The notes under the pieces: model-generated
Told to the model about the DNA's origin: nothing
Databases searched by the model: none
What the model saw: only the letters and a program-made list of their open reading frames with translations
In this document: positions 24,117 through 36,242 of the stretch, piece by piece
Numbering within the stretch: the stretch's first letter is position 1
How the letters are laid out: each line of letters begins with the position of its first letter
Source of the DNA: Pseudoscleropodium purum
Lineage: Eukaryota > Streptophyta > Bryopsida > Hypnales > Brachytheciaceae
NCBI GenBank assembly: GCA_963969395.1
Contig: OZ017799.1
Location: 11,472,501-11,536,500, forward strand
Length of the DNA stretch: 64,000 nucleotides
Direction: 5' to 3'
Position numbers and translations under genes: made by a program

Positions 24117-27100
24117 GGAGGAGGTCGCACGTGTATACATGGTGGAGGTTTATGCGCGCGTGGTACTTCTTGGTAGGGATAGCTGGTGGCTTAATAGTGT
24201 TGATGAAGCTGCATTATTTGATCATGCCGGATTCCACGGAGTTAGAGGACTATACCTTGAAGAATTTCGATGTTCGGGAGCACAGTAATTCAACGAAACC
24301 GAAGGTGGCGTTCATGTTCATAGCCAGGGAGCGGATGCCGCTGGATATCTTGTGGGACCATTTCTTTGATGTAATGGGCTTCTTCTCCTACTGCTCTTCG
24401 CTTTGTATCTTGATTTTGGAATTTTGAAAATCATGGAATTGTAGGTTTCTTTGCGAGGTTTTTGAACGAGGTTTTTGAACGTGGTTTTCTGTTGAGATAG
24501 ACTGTTTCTGTAGTTCCTTTTCATCTTTATGCTGGAATGTCTCACCCTGAAATTCCATGCCAGTATGACACAAGACTATCATCGCAAAATGAAAGCATGG
24601 TTCTTAGTATAATTAGATTATTCCAGGAACTTTTTGATTTACATCATTGGGAAAATCTTCCCAATGATACATGGAGAATTCTTCATGTGGTCACAGTGAT
24701 CATATGGAGGCCTCCCCATAGGGAGGCTTTTGTATGATCACTTTGGCAATAGGGTGACCTCTCCTTGTATCATGGGAAGATTTTCGTTTTGATGTTAATC
24801 AAAAAGTTCCTGAAATAATCTAATTATATTAAGAACCATGCTTTTGTTTTGCGATGATAAACTTGTGTCATACTGGCATGGAATTTCAGGGTGAGACATT
24901 CCATGAATAGAACCTACAAAAACTGGAAGCCTGTATGCAATGGGGGATTAATGAATAATGGATTTACAGGGATCTGAAGAACATGAATATAGTGTCTACA
25001 TTCACGCAAGCCCCGGCTTCTCGTATACGAAATGGAACACAGTATGCCGCTCGTTTATCAACCGTCAGTTGCCGAATCCTAAAGTGGTAAGCCATATCAA
25101 TGGAGGCTCTTGCAATCTGTAGCTGGCTATGCAGAACTGATGTCAATCCTAGACTGTATTTCTTGTCTTTTTTTGGTTTTCTGCCAGGATTGCATGGACC
25201 TATGTAGTTCTGCCTTATGATAGCTTGTTAATGCTTTGGGTTCTGCAGGTAGAATGGGGACGTCCGACTATGATTCAAGCTGAGAGGCTTTTGTTGAGGG
25301 AAGCTCTCCTAGACCCCTTGAACGAGAGGTTCATTCTTCTTTCTGATAGGTATGTTGCGGAAAAAATTTAATTTATAATATTTCTGGATTGCACTACCTT
25401 GCCTGTTTGTGGATTAGTAGACCATTAATCGCTTTATGCAATTCATTTATGTCTTCCTGAATCCGATTTGCGGTTAGAACTGGAAGTGCGTATTATCACT
25501 CTATTTTGTTGAACCGAAAAATCGTGACCAGCCGTATTGGTTACCTCTTTATAATCTCGTTTTCTGTGTCTTGCAGTTGTATCCCCCTTTACAATTTCCA
25601 ATATATCTACGACTATGTGATGGCCTCTCAGAAGAGCTTTGTTGACAGGTATTAATACTAACCAATAACTAACGTGTTATCTTTTACTGGAAGATTACCA
25701 TAACATTTTAGAGAACCATTGTTGGACACCCTCTGAATTGTTATGAAAATTAATCCTTGATAGCTTTTTTTTCCAAGTTTAGTTCTGTGTGAGCAAGTGA
25801 AAGCTCCTCCAGTCAATGAGTCATTGTCTTCACAGGAGAGTATGTTAGCTTTGTTTTGCTCTGACACGGTGTGTCGTTGGCACTGTTCTTGATTGAAGAA
25901 TGTTCTGACTGTATTAGGTGTCACTTAGACAATTGATGAGTACAAATGTTATGCTGAATGTGCTGTGCTTTTTATAGTGCACATTCTGATGGTTTTTGTT
26001 TTGGATCAGTTTTTCTGAGAACGAACATTCCCAGTACAATATTCAGATGGCAAACGTAATTCCCGAGAGCAAGTGGCGCAAAGGATCTCAGGTATTTGTG
26101 AAATCCTGAAGGAGAATTAATGTAAGATGTACTCTGCTTTATAGGAAGTGCATTCGTGGGCATTGTTGGACCCATTTCTCTTTCTTAATATATTAAGACG
26201 AATGTATTAAATTGAGAATGCAACTTCCCACCCAATCATTGAAGAAAGGTACTCACTTGTTTGCACTCAATTGTTTGCACATAATCTTTTTCACCGACCA
26301 AGCTATTAACATACTACCCTAGGCGTCTTTCTACGCATCATAGAATATGTAAAGACATATTGGTCTTATTGTGCAATCCAATAATGATTTAGTCCTCTGA
26401 TCTTACAGCTTAGTTCTATGGCGCCCTTGCTAACTTGGAGTTTATTAAAGTTAGGTCAGTAAAATTACTATGACTCAGGTTATCGATGTGCTGATACGAG
26501 AAATGTGAATGTTTTGGCTGTTTGGGGCAGTGGTTTGCGCTCATAAGAAAGCACGCTGACATTGTTGCTGAGGATTCAGCAGTGTATTCCACTTTTGTTG
26601 ATCATTGCAAGGTCTGCTACATCTTCCCCCTAGCGCTGTGCACTTCTTTGTTCCATGATATTGACTTATCACAATCAAAATCAGAGTCTCAGAATGCTAT
26701 GTTCATAATCAGCTTGAAATTCACCACCGCGTTGGAAGTGATGTATGGGAAATGTTATTTGTGAATATTTATATCCTTTACACGATCGCTTGTTGGGACT
26801 CTTATTATTCTGGGTTATTGCATTAGTGTATCTATTGTAGATATGACTCCACATGGAGTTCAACATTGGCGAGCTGGTTGCGAAACATGGTCTCATCAAG
26901 AAGCTTGGAGAATAGCTCTCAGGTATGGCTTCAATTCTTCAGTTTCGATAGCTCGAACACTACTTTCACCTTTTAGGCACACACAATATTAGTCTATATG
27001 TGTGTTCTTCGTGTGTTTTGTGACATAGCAATCAGATAGACTTCATATGATTCTGACAATTGGTTCGTTGGGCTTCTACAGTCACCACAGTTATCCGACA

Positions 27101-28392
27101 CTCATATCAATTGTATACCAGATGAGCATTTTGTCCCGACACTTTTAGCGGTAAGCTGGTTCCTCTTTATTCTAAATCGTGCTTCATTCCTCTGTTTGCT
27201 TTAGCCTCTGTCTGTGTCCTACTTTGTGATCTAGCCCTATGGTAGTAGGTTCTAAAAGCTTCCCTTTAAGGCCTGATCTAGCTTTCTGGAAGGCTTGCCC
27301 ATCTCAATTTATTTATTTTTAGATTTTTATTCAAAGATAATTGGAAGCCCATCTACTTTACTCCCATTCATATTCTTGGGATTTCTGTGGAATTTTTTTT
27401 GAATTTTTGAAGTTGGAATGACACGAGACTCAAAAGGCGTCCCCCACCCTGATGTGTTCAATGTATCAACGTTGATACATTGAATGATGCTATATTTACC
27501 TGTGTTATAAAATGCTTTCTGAGCCTGAACTATTTTAGCACCTCCTACCTTATCAATGTTCTACTTTTGAATCACCTCTGGTTATTGTTTTTGGAATGAT
27601 TCTCTTTGGTTGGCAAGGGCTGTCTAATTCCAGTCTAATACCTGGGTGCAGATTAAGGATGCCGAAGGCGAACTTGAACGTCACACGTTGACATATAGTC
27701 ATTGGGAAAATTCTGCAAATGGTGGACCAGGTTGGCACCCTGCCACATTCGGTGCTTCTGAAAGTCTTATTCAGAACATCGAAGACATTCAGGTTTGTTA
27801 CTTCACTCCTTAATATCACTAATCAGTTTTGGACCATACCTTCATCAAGGTCGAATTAAAGTATAGGGTTTAAGGGTTTAGGTATGTTTCAAAGCAACAG
27901 AATTGTGACATTCAAGTGCGCACTGCTCCTCATTCATCCGAAGCATTTTTTTGAAATTTAAAGAACAGCCTTCCTTCCTTTACGACAAATTTGATGAAAT
28001 TGAGGTTTGAGGTAAATAATATATAAGTTAAAAGACATGAGCAGAAATTTAGAAATTTAGAAATGGCTTTGAACATTAAAAAACCCTAAGGTCCTGAACC
28101 GTTTTTCGAACACGACAGTTTTTAGCACCTTTGTACAAAACACTATTGTTTATGAAACTGATTCCAACTTTAGAAAGTGGAAGTGCACTTGGTGTTATTA
28201 TGGTATGTTAAATTGGACAATGGCTGTGTGTTGTAGAGTGTTGCCAACGTGCGCCATGACACCGACGGACGAACAGAGTGGTGTGGCGTTGCTGGGCACC
28301 CTGGGCGTTGTTTCTTGTTCGCAAGGAAATTCTCCAAAGCTGCAGGTCTCCAACTGATTGATGTTGTGGACCTCTATGAAAATCGGCCTTGA
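24113..28392 (+). CDS. GT14-family (Core-2/I-branching-like, DUF266/BC10-like) glycosyltransferase, complete, 10 exons
   Basis: Predicted type II Golgi membrane glycosyltransferase. Exons: 24113-24370, 24970-25086, 25249-25349, 25577-25648, 26010-26091, 26531-26611, 26827-26922, 27082-27150, 27652-27792 and 28237-28392. Phases join to 1173 nt, about 390 aa, close to the usual length of this plant family. A basic start (MRRR) is followed by a hydrophobic anchor at about residues 14-39. Family blocks follow in order: MPLDILWDHFF, YSVYIHASPGF, VEWGRPTMIQAERLLL, ERFILLSDSCIPLYN, QKSFVDSFSENEHSQYN, WRKGSQWFALIRKHADIV, NCIPDEHFVPTLL, WHPATF, and a Cys/Phe-rich C-terminal block ending RCFLFARKFS. 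The match is to the Arabidopsis At5g14550-like group. Exon 7 (26827-26922) encodes a divergent loop between HCK and NCIPDEH and is the least certain exon. Donor sugar and acceptor cannot be read from sequence; related BC10 affects cell-wall and arabinogalactan glycosylation. Intron 1 carries a foldback element. Confidence 0.9.
24534..24902. mobile_element. 369-bp foldback (near-palindromic) MITE in intron 1 of the GT14 gene
   Basis: The sequence from GGAATGTCTCACCCTGAAAT at the left reads almost identically on the opposite strand from the right end, through ATTCCATGCCAGTATGACAC and on to a centre near 24718. The centre is GGAGGCCTCCCCATAGGGAGGC. The two arms are about 180 bases each with few mismatches, so a transcript would fold into one long hairpin. 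No clear target-site duplication was found. It has no coding capacity. It lies inside the 599-bp intron 24371-24969 and does not touch the splice sites. Confidence 0.85.
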
Positions 28393-31100
28393 CTTTACCC
28401 ATGAAAGGGTTAGGGTGAGGATTAGGGTTAAAGGTTCATGTTCGGCTTAGGATTTTATTGTTTCATCCAAATTGTGTGATGGTTGCTTCTTCAACTGGGG
28501 TGCGCAAAAAGGATTCCAGCTCTGAAAGCACACCTCATGAAAAAATCCATTTTTTTTGTATTGATAAAAGGTTGTTTGATGTTCATTTGAATGTCATGGC
28601 ACACACACATTTCTGTTGAGACTAACTTAACTTATTGATCAGTGAGGTAGGGACCGTTACTGTATGTTCTCTTGTATGTCGTGCAATGTTTTAGACACTA
28701 GAGATATTAATACTTCAATTGTGAGGAGTGTTGGTTTCGTGGCTGTCTGAAAAGTAGGGATCATTCTGAAATTGTTTAACCCTTTTAAGTCCAAGGCAAC
28801 TACACACTGGTTTTGGGAGTGAGAAAAATCAGAAATAACTCGTAATCTGAGAGGAATTGGAAGTGAGTTAACAAGTGGAGTGCACTGATTTTTTTCGATG
28901 AAGAATGAATTCAAACAATTTGATCTTGAAAAAATACAATTGCATGCAACATTTGTTTGTCTCCATATAATACATTGAAGTATATGGAAAGAAATGCAAA
29001 AGATGCATCTTTTGGATCTCTGGAATAATATTGGCAGTATTTTGGGTGGAAAGCAAATACAAAGATGGTACACATGGATAGTCTCTTTCTTAAAGAATAT
29101 GGTGTATGATATGTGTATAGCAATGTTTTTAAAGCTTTGAGATACAATAGCCAACATTTTTTTCAAGTCTTTTTTCCATCTTTTGTTCTAGACTCTAGTT
29201 GCAATTAATCCTATCTAAGTGTCAATCAATTACAAAAGAAATACAATTGGACTTGTGTCAATTTTGAATTAAAGATTCTATATATGCATACATCAAGTGT
29301 TTCTTGTATTAAGCATGTATTTTCACACTTAGAAGGTGTATTTTTCAATTTGTGTTCATTGCTTTGTATGAATTGTGAAAGCAGTGTCTACCAAATCCAA
29401 AGGTCCTTGAAGTGAATCTTTTATAAGGTTGCTAGTATTGCAAGCTTGTATTTGTGCATTTTTCATATGATTGTGTTGACAACATTGTATATACTATCAA
29501 AAAACTCTAATTTCTTGCAATTTCAATGGTGGATTGTCCTCATTTTTGCACATCCATTTTCTATCACACATTCTCCAATTTAGTACGATTATTTTTTTCA
29601 CTTTAGTTCCTCCATCCTCAATAATCTCACATTTGTTAAAGATTCTATCTATATTTTTGCTAAGATCATAACAACTTTAGAACTTAAAGGATTAAAAATT
29701 TGTTTACCTTGATTGAATTTGGAGATGTTGGCAAATGTGTGTTGTTGTTTTTTGAGGGGGGATGAGATTTGATTTTTGAAAATGGGTTTGAAAATCCTAT
29801 AAGTTGAAGGATAATTTTATTGTCTGATGATTTGCTAGTTATTATTGCATTACAACTTTCAAGCTCAAGAAATTGAAAGAACCTGTATTAAATTGTTTAT
29901 TTTGAATAATGCTTTTTTTGCATAACCTTACTATTTTATGAATTGGCAATTTCAGTAAATTGACATGATTTCTAGGCAATAGAATTTGTGATATTCATTT
30001 TTCAAAGCATTTAAAACTATATTCCTAGACCAATAGTTTATATTGTTTTGTGTTTTATATTTGGAAAGTGCCAATATTTTGAAATTATGAAATTTTAGCA
30101 TAGTTGATGGTGTAATAAAATGTATTATGCTATTGCATTTAGATACAATGAATTCTTAATTACCTATCATTCTCCTTAAAATTTTCCTCATAAATTTAGA
30201 ATATTTATAGATTTTCATTCTAGATTGTTCAACTATAGGACATTAACAATAGGACACAAATTTACAAATTCTATCAATTGGAATTTGTTCTTTTGTTACC
30301 TTTGCATACAATATGCAAATGCCATTCATAGACTTCATCTAATGCTCAAACCTCACTTGAACACAATCATAGCTTTCAATGAAAATTGCTTGGAACTTGT
30401 TCACCCTAACTTCGTTGAAATGGCAACGTAAACCAAACCTTGAGAGTCACGGGGCATAATTTAGTCAAGATATTCTTTATATAGGATAATCCATTGTAAA
30501 GGAGTGGCTTAGTACGGTATCACTGCTATCACAAGTCTGGTTGAAGACGGGGTTGAAGATTCTCAGTTTGACAAACCTTTGAATGATGCAATTCTGTATT
30601 TGCTCACTGGACAAAGTAATTTATTATCGATGATTAATTGCATTGGAACTACACTTGAAGGGTATTTTGCAAAATCCCCCCAAAACATTTTAGAAGTTCA
30701 TTGATCAACTAGACAGACTCAAATAGTTTTGGCTAGTAAGTTCTGCTGCTTGATAACCAGTAGGTACAGTAACTCAAAGAGTTCTTTCATCACTTCGAAT
30801 CCTTGAGCTCAAGCTGGTCTATACAGTTCGCCTCTTATGCGGTTACAAAAATTTATCGCTATTTTACAAATGAGATCGTATGCGGTCCTAATAACTTCAA
30901 GAACATTGAGACTATAAGGTTAAGGACGTTTTACTATCGTACTTTCTTCAAAATTTTGAACTCTACTTGCATAGTCTTGGGACCTTCTTTACAAGAAACT
31001 TTTGCGAGGGGGGAACGGCTCATGAGCTGAGGTGTTCTATCATACTCTAAGTTTCTTTTGTTCCTTGCAGATTTATGTTTTTTTCATAGCTCATGGACCT
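28393..31100. other. GT14 3' UTR and AT-rich spacer, tail-to-tail with the MYB gene
   Basis: The first part is the 3' UTR of the GT14 gene; the last part should hold the 3' UTR of the minus-strand MYB gene. Between them the DNA is AT-rich. A segment at about 28776-29695 begins TTAACCCTTTTAAG and ends CTTAAAGGATTAA, resembling the ends of the ~0.9-kb TTAACC family, though its interior does not clearly match. Open frames of 60-169 aa show no family features. Confidence 0.5.
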
Positions 31101-34100
31101 CTAACTCATTATTGAACCTAACTCCGAAAAATCCCATAAGAAGACATCAGAATTAAGAACCTTTTCAAGCCCAGCAACATCGCTGTTGACAAGACTTGTG
31201 TTGCTACAGCTGCTACCACTTGGGCTTGGACTCCACGGTTCCATTTCGCAGCTTGTTGGAACGTGGGTGTTGTTACTGGGACTCTCCTGGCAGTGGCTTC
31301 TCGAACTGGTTTCTTGTTCATCACACAAGATGTCTGGGAACATTTGAGGAGTGTCCGCCATGAATGGCAATTGCAGATTTGGAATGATACAATTTGCGCC
31401 ACCCAATGTTGTACCTGCAGGTTCATAACTTATCATCTGATTACAATGTTCCACTTCGAATTGAAAAAGAGAAAGCATTCGTCTTCGATATTTACACCTG
31501 AAGTGGCATTTGAAAGCACTTTCATCCTAGTGGCATTTCCTGCTATTATTACTAATAGTGGCCTGCAATTACTGCTTTAGGATTTGTGCCTTTTCTTTAT
31601 CAACTGCGTGTTAGGTGGAATGCAGTCTCAGCGAAAAGAAAGATATGTCCTTTCAAGAGAGGAGGATGTCACAATGAGAAAATTATCTGGAAACTTGGCT
31701 GAAGAGTACCTGTACTCCCGCCCTCTCCTCGGTAGAACCGACCACTCATCGCTGCCATGTTCCTAGACATGGCGTCTTCTCTTGGCTTCGTGATATCTCC
31801 GCCACGTTGCACCTGCAATATATCCAGAACACACTCGGGTCATCAAATCATATGAAAATCATCTCTCTTTTTCATTGAGATATGTTACAAGCAGACAATG
31901 ATACATTACCAGGATTCTTCAGCTCGGTAGTGTATCTGGTTGGCTTGCAGATTCACTCAAATCTCATTTGAACCACGATACATAGACTCTTAAAACATCT
32001 GGCACTGCATCAATCAGAAACGGTAATTGCGAGAAACGTCGTTATTATGATCATCTGTTTACCTCATTAGTTTGCACAGCTCTTGAGAGGCTGTACTTGA
32101 TTTTTTGAACAACAGCATCAACTTGAAGATTTTGGTTTGTCAATCTTGGGTTACACTGATCGTTCATAGTTGTATTACAAGCACTTGTGATGACCGACCT
32201 CGGCTGCGAGACACAATACCGTGGACTGGCAACCATGTCCCAAGACTGCCGCCCCGCTGAAAAGCCATGTGTACTATTGGGCATGGCACCGTTCGAGCCT
32301 TCCAATTGCCAGTCGGGCCGTTTTCTCATCAGGACGTTCAACATGTCGTCTTTGAAACAACCAAGTGCAGCTTCAGCAATTTCACCGCCTTTAGGAAGTG
32401 CCATACTGCCAGCAAGATCGGCCAGAAGCTGAGAAATGGGTTTGTGTGTGATAGGGTCAATGCCCATTTCACAGAGTTTCTTCTTGAGACGTGTATTCCA
32501 GTAGTTTTTCACATCGTTATCGGTTCGGCCTGGAAGTTGCGCAGCAATGAGGGACCACCTGCAGAAGCCAAAGTCACATTCAGAATTACAGTAGTAAATC
32601 AATGCATAATCATTGCATGTCTCTAGCATCTACCCGTGCCGCATACAGGGTTGGAACACTTAAATTTAAAATGCTCATACAAAAGCTATAAGGTGGTCAA
32701 TATGGTTGTTTTCTATTAACAATTAGAGCCGGTTTATCAGGTTGCCACGTTGCCATGATAGTTGTTTCAAAGAGAATCCAGAAAAATTATATTACAAGAA
32801 ACACAGCTTAATCTCCTCTCAGTATTGCTCACTTTGAAGCCGTGATGCTATTCGTGTTGAATCCTAAACGGTCCTATTCGTTCAGATGGCGTGTTTCAGA
32901 GAGAAAATATTGTGGCCGTAAAGTGCTCAAAGCTCTCAAAACTTCAACAGGAATCCACCCGAAGTTCCTTGGGTATTTAAAAGTACCGATTTCTTGAAAA
33001 ATTTCCATTTGGGAGAATCGTATGATTAAGAGTCTCGTAATTTTTGCAAATGCTGATGCATGAAACCCTGAGACTACGGTAGACCAAAGAAAATTAGAAA
33101 TGAACATAAATCATTGTAAAAGAATTCTTCATTTGTACACGTATATCTAAGGGTTTACCGGTTGTTAGTTTTCACCTGTACTCGTATACGCAACAGATTC
33201 TACTAGCTACTCTAGTTTCAATTAGAATAGAGTAGAACCTACAATAACGATCTACCTGAAGTTAATCTAGCCAGGGTCTGAATGCGAGGCAGAGTTCATT
33301 GAATAGTAAAAATTTGTGACCCCGATGACTTTGCTACTCAGGCCATGCCGATGTTTCAATGTTTGCCAGTGCTTTCCTAAACATGTATTAAGGTCAGAGT
33401 ATAGTTGCATTCAGGAGAGCGCTATGCCCATGAGCCAAAACCCCATGAAGTCCCGGAAGTAGAAACAAAATGCTCTTGGAACGCGCACTTAGGAATTGTT
33501 GACAAGTGCGTTTCCACCCTACTTTCCACCTTAACTTCATTACAATACTAATGGTAAAGGAAATCATCAAAGCATTCCAGCGATAATGTATTAAGCCTCC
33601 TTTTTTACCAGAAAATCGCGTCTCTGGTGTAGGGCAGAGAATCGGAAAGTCATGTGAGGTGAGGTACAGTCCTCGAAATTGGTTGTAAATTTGGTTGGAC
33701 AAGCAAGACCCTTCGAGCATGTAGTATCAAAAGGTACGTACAATACATTGGACAGTTGCGCATCCTCGCATGGAGTCCGTCCTACAGGTAGAGGTGAGTT
33801 CTGAAGATAGAATTCGCGGATCATCAATTAGCTGTTGAGAAACGCCGAGTTTCTGAATGAAATGAGAGTTCATTTAAGATGCCTTCTCAATCACTGACGG
33901 TACGTTCGCTAATGAATAAGAGCGTTACGAGTACAACCGTTATCTATCGAAAATTCACGCCCCGTTTCTAAAGTACGCTAATAAAGAGCGAAGTATTCCT
34001 AGACCTGGACACCGTAGCGGTTCCTATCACATGTTTCTGCTGTGAGGAGCGCGAGTCAGTATATGTCTATGCTAATTGATTTCAAAATTTGCCGTCGTAG

Positions 34101-35739
34101 AATGGTAAGTGGAGCGGATAAGTAGCGGTAACACCGTGAGTTCAAACTTCGAGCAGGCCGGCATCAAAACAAGGCAATATTACATTGCAGGACTTGTGTC
34201 ATGAGGCTGGCGGCTGAAAATCTCCCTATTTTGGACAAGAAAAGTTCTGGCATTTCAGTCTATTCATGTTGACTAAACTCGTGCACTAATAGACTTGATA
34301 ATTACTTCCGAGGATCACTCATGAAATTAATCCCAGCAACTTCTCAAAACTTTAAAAAATGATTGAAGGTGTTCTTTTCTCACCGGCTTCCCAAGGCTGC
34401 GTGAAGGTTGACAATGAGCTGTTCTTCATGATCGGTAAATCGCCCATGCTTAAGATCTGGTCGTAAGTAGTTCGTCCAACGTAGCCTACAGCTTTTCCCG
34501 CACCGCTGCAAACCTGTGAACACCTTCCACCCATTAGTTCAAGTTTCCTTCTCCGATTTCTGAGTTCAGAGCGTACCAAACAGCAATTGCAACTTCGAGT
34601 ATCTTTAATTTAACCTTGCGTCGATATCTTTCGAATGAATCGCTTTCATGGAGGCTAGATACGCACGACAACAAGTTCCGAACGACATCGATTAATTCAG
34701 TAATTAAATTTTTCTCCCACTCACCTACACGACTACATATGCATCCAACTGTGCAAGAAATGAAACTAAAATTTTCCGGTTACTGTTCTAAAGACAAATT
34801 AAGGATCCTTATACCAAAACGCATTAACACAGCATCATAACCACGACTATTTTCAGTTTTATTCCGCACGGCGACAGCTACAGTCTTGAAAAGAGGTAAT
34901 TATCAGTTCAAACTACAAACCGTAGACTTGATTTCCAGAAAAAGTCTCGAATAGACAACATCGCATCTGATCGTTCAGGTCGGTATTCATCGAATAAGAA
35001 GAGTCAAACGAGCGCAACGCATCTCATGAATACGTTGAATTCAACTGAGATGTATGTGACGTCAATTTGATACGAAAGGAAACGACTAATTCACACTCCA
35101 AGTTGATCACTCATGGCGACTGCTCCAAGTACCGCGCGCTCATGAATCAACAACCGATACTCCGAACACTTCTCATGCAGCCAATTCGTCGACCTGTACT
35201 TATATCCCCGGGCTTTTTCTTTTCTTACTCCTCAGTCAATCTTGTCGAAACTAATCCTACAGACCATCGCCATCCAGACATACAGCACAATAAAATCATG
35301 CAGCAAATTCCTCGTCGAATGGTTCTACGGCTAAGACGGAGCGTTCGTACTCCTTCATGGATCTGGTCGAAATTCCGTCTTCCGAACATACAGCGCAATT
35401 TTACTTCCAACAAAACATTCATCAAATTCCTCGTCGATTGCTTCTACAACTTATATGTTGCTTTAGTACTCTGATCCTCCACGGATCTTGTCTAAATTTC
35501 GCCTTTCAGACAATGTAATTCAACAGTCACACAAAATGTAACCGCTCGGGATCCAAACACAGTCATGAGGATGACCGAAAACGAATTGAGCTAAATCATT
35601 GACTACCGGCTTTTTTCGGCAGCGTGCGCCAGCTTCCCGTCCCGTGCTGCGCAATGCAGGCCAAGAGCTTGGCATCCTCCTCAGGCGTCCAGGGCCCTCG
35701 CTTGACGCTGTCTTTCTCGCAGCATGGCGCACGGCCCAT
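31101..35739 (-). CDS. MYB80: R2R3-MYB transcription factor, MYB80/MYB103 (MS188) type, complete, 5 exons
   Basis: Exons, in transcript order: 35739-35607, 34513-34384, 32558-32063, 31812-31710 and 31414-31101. Lengths are 133, 130, 496, 103 and 314 nt; phases join to 1176 nt, 391 aa. The first two exon lengths are the classic R2R3-MYB sizes. Protein start: [20 protein letters not shown], with an in-frame TAA six bases upstream. R2 includes [21 protein letters not shown]3 ends [20 protein letters not shown]. It continues with the subgroup signature [15 protein letters not shown] and [13 protein letters not shown], which I recognise from MYB80. In Arabidopsis MYB80 controls tapetum development and pollen-wall genes; here a sporogenous role is inference. 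The acidic C-terminus ends WDFSELGS, a possible activation region. Introns 3 and 4, inside the C-terminal region, are extra to the usual two. Subgroup assignment is strong; one-to-one orthology is unproven. Confidence 0.9.
34080..34175 (+). repeat. Possible tRNA-derived (SINE-like) remnant in MYB intron 2
   Basis: TAGAATGGTAAGTGGAGC at about 34098 resembles a pol III A box, and GAGTTCAAACTTC at about 34138 resembles a B box, about 25-30 bases apart. No full cloverleaf could be folded by eye, so this is a weak call for a decayed SINE head rather than a tRNA gene. Confidence 0.25.
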
Positions 35740-36180
35740 GGCTTAATCAATTTCGGACCGACACTGCGGGCAACAATGCAATCCTCTCCGATCCCTCACT
35801 GTCTTCCTTAGATTCAAACCATTCAAACCACGAGCGCAGGGAGGGATACAAGCGACGAGAGCGAAGTAGAGCTCCTCGAGGAAGACGAAGACTACCGGCC
35901 GGGATCGAGAAGGCACGCAAAACACTGGGAAGACGGGGTGGGGGTGGGGGCGGGGCGGGAGCGGAGACTAGGCCGGGGAATGGCGGGGTGGGGTGAGGGG
36001 GGAACCCGGGAAAGGGCGGGGTCGTGCGTGGCGGGGTTGGGGTTCAGTAGTAGTACGGCGCCTGAATGCGGCGCACGTGGCAGGGGGGACGGGGCCCTCA
36101 TGTGTTGTGCGCCCGCCTCTTCCGCGTCCATCCCGCCCCTCGTGAGCTTCAGCTTCCTTCCTCAGTTGCGCTTCCCCTAG
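35740..36180. promoter_or_regulatory. MYB80 upstream region with a G-rich, GC-rich island
   Basis: The 440 bases upstream of the MYB start include a strongly G-rich stretch on the plus strand (35934-36055), with many runs of three to six Gs (GGGGTGGGGGTGGGGGCGGGG and more). On the MYB template this is C-rich upstream sequence. It could form G-quadruplexes, and is the most GC-rich part of the window. It probably contains the core promoter; no TATA box was assigned. Confidence 0.45.
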
Positions 36181-36187
36181 TGTTAGT

Positions 36188-36242
36188 GTTTAGCTCGGTT
36201 AGCACAAGGATAAGGTCCTGGGCTCTTTGGAGTTCCATCTCT
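36188..36242 (+). repeat. Possible tRNA-derived SINE head
   Basis: TTTAGCTCGGTTAGCACAAG matches the plant tRNA/SINE A box well, and GGAGTTCCATCTC some 28 bases later resembles a B box. It abuts the foldback element at 36243. A tail typical of a SINE was not recognised. Confidence 0.35.

Noticed and set aside
23229..24130. Three long overlapping minus-strand frames (up to 258 aa), rich in Ser/Pro/Thr
   Set aside because: They are the complement of the GA- and G-rich leader of the GT14 gene. Several frames are open at once, and low-complexity composition explains the length.
28657..29166. 169-aa minus-strand frame
   Set aside because: AT-rich, Phe/Ile/Cys-rich and overlapped by other frames; no conserved block and no splice partners found.
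30803..31580. Plus-strand frames near the MYB 3' end
   Set aside because: No family similarity; the 31263-31580 frame is antisense to MYB exon 5.
32187..32626. Plus-strand frames of 81 and 119 aa
   Set aside because: They are antisense to MYB80 exon 3, whose minus-strand frame carries the conserved R3 repeat.
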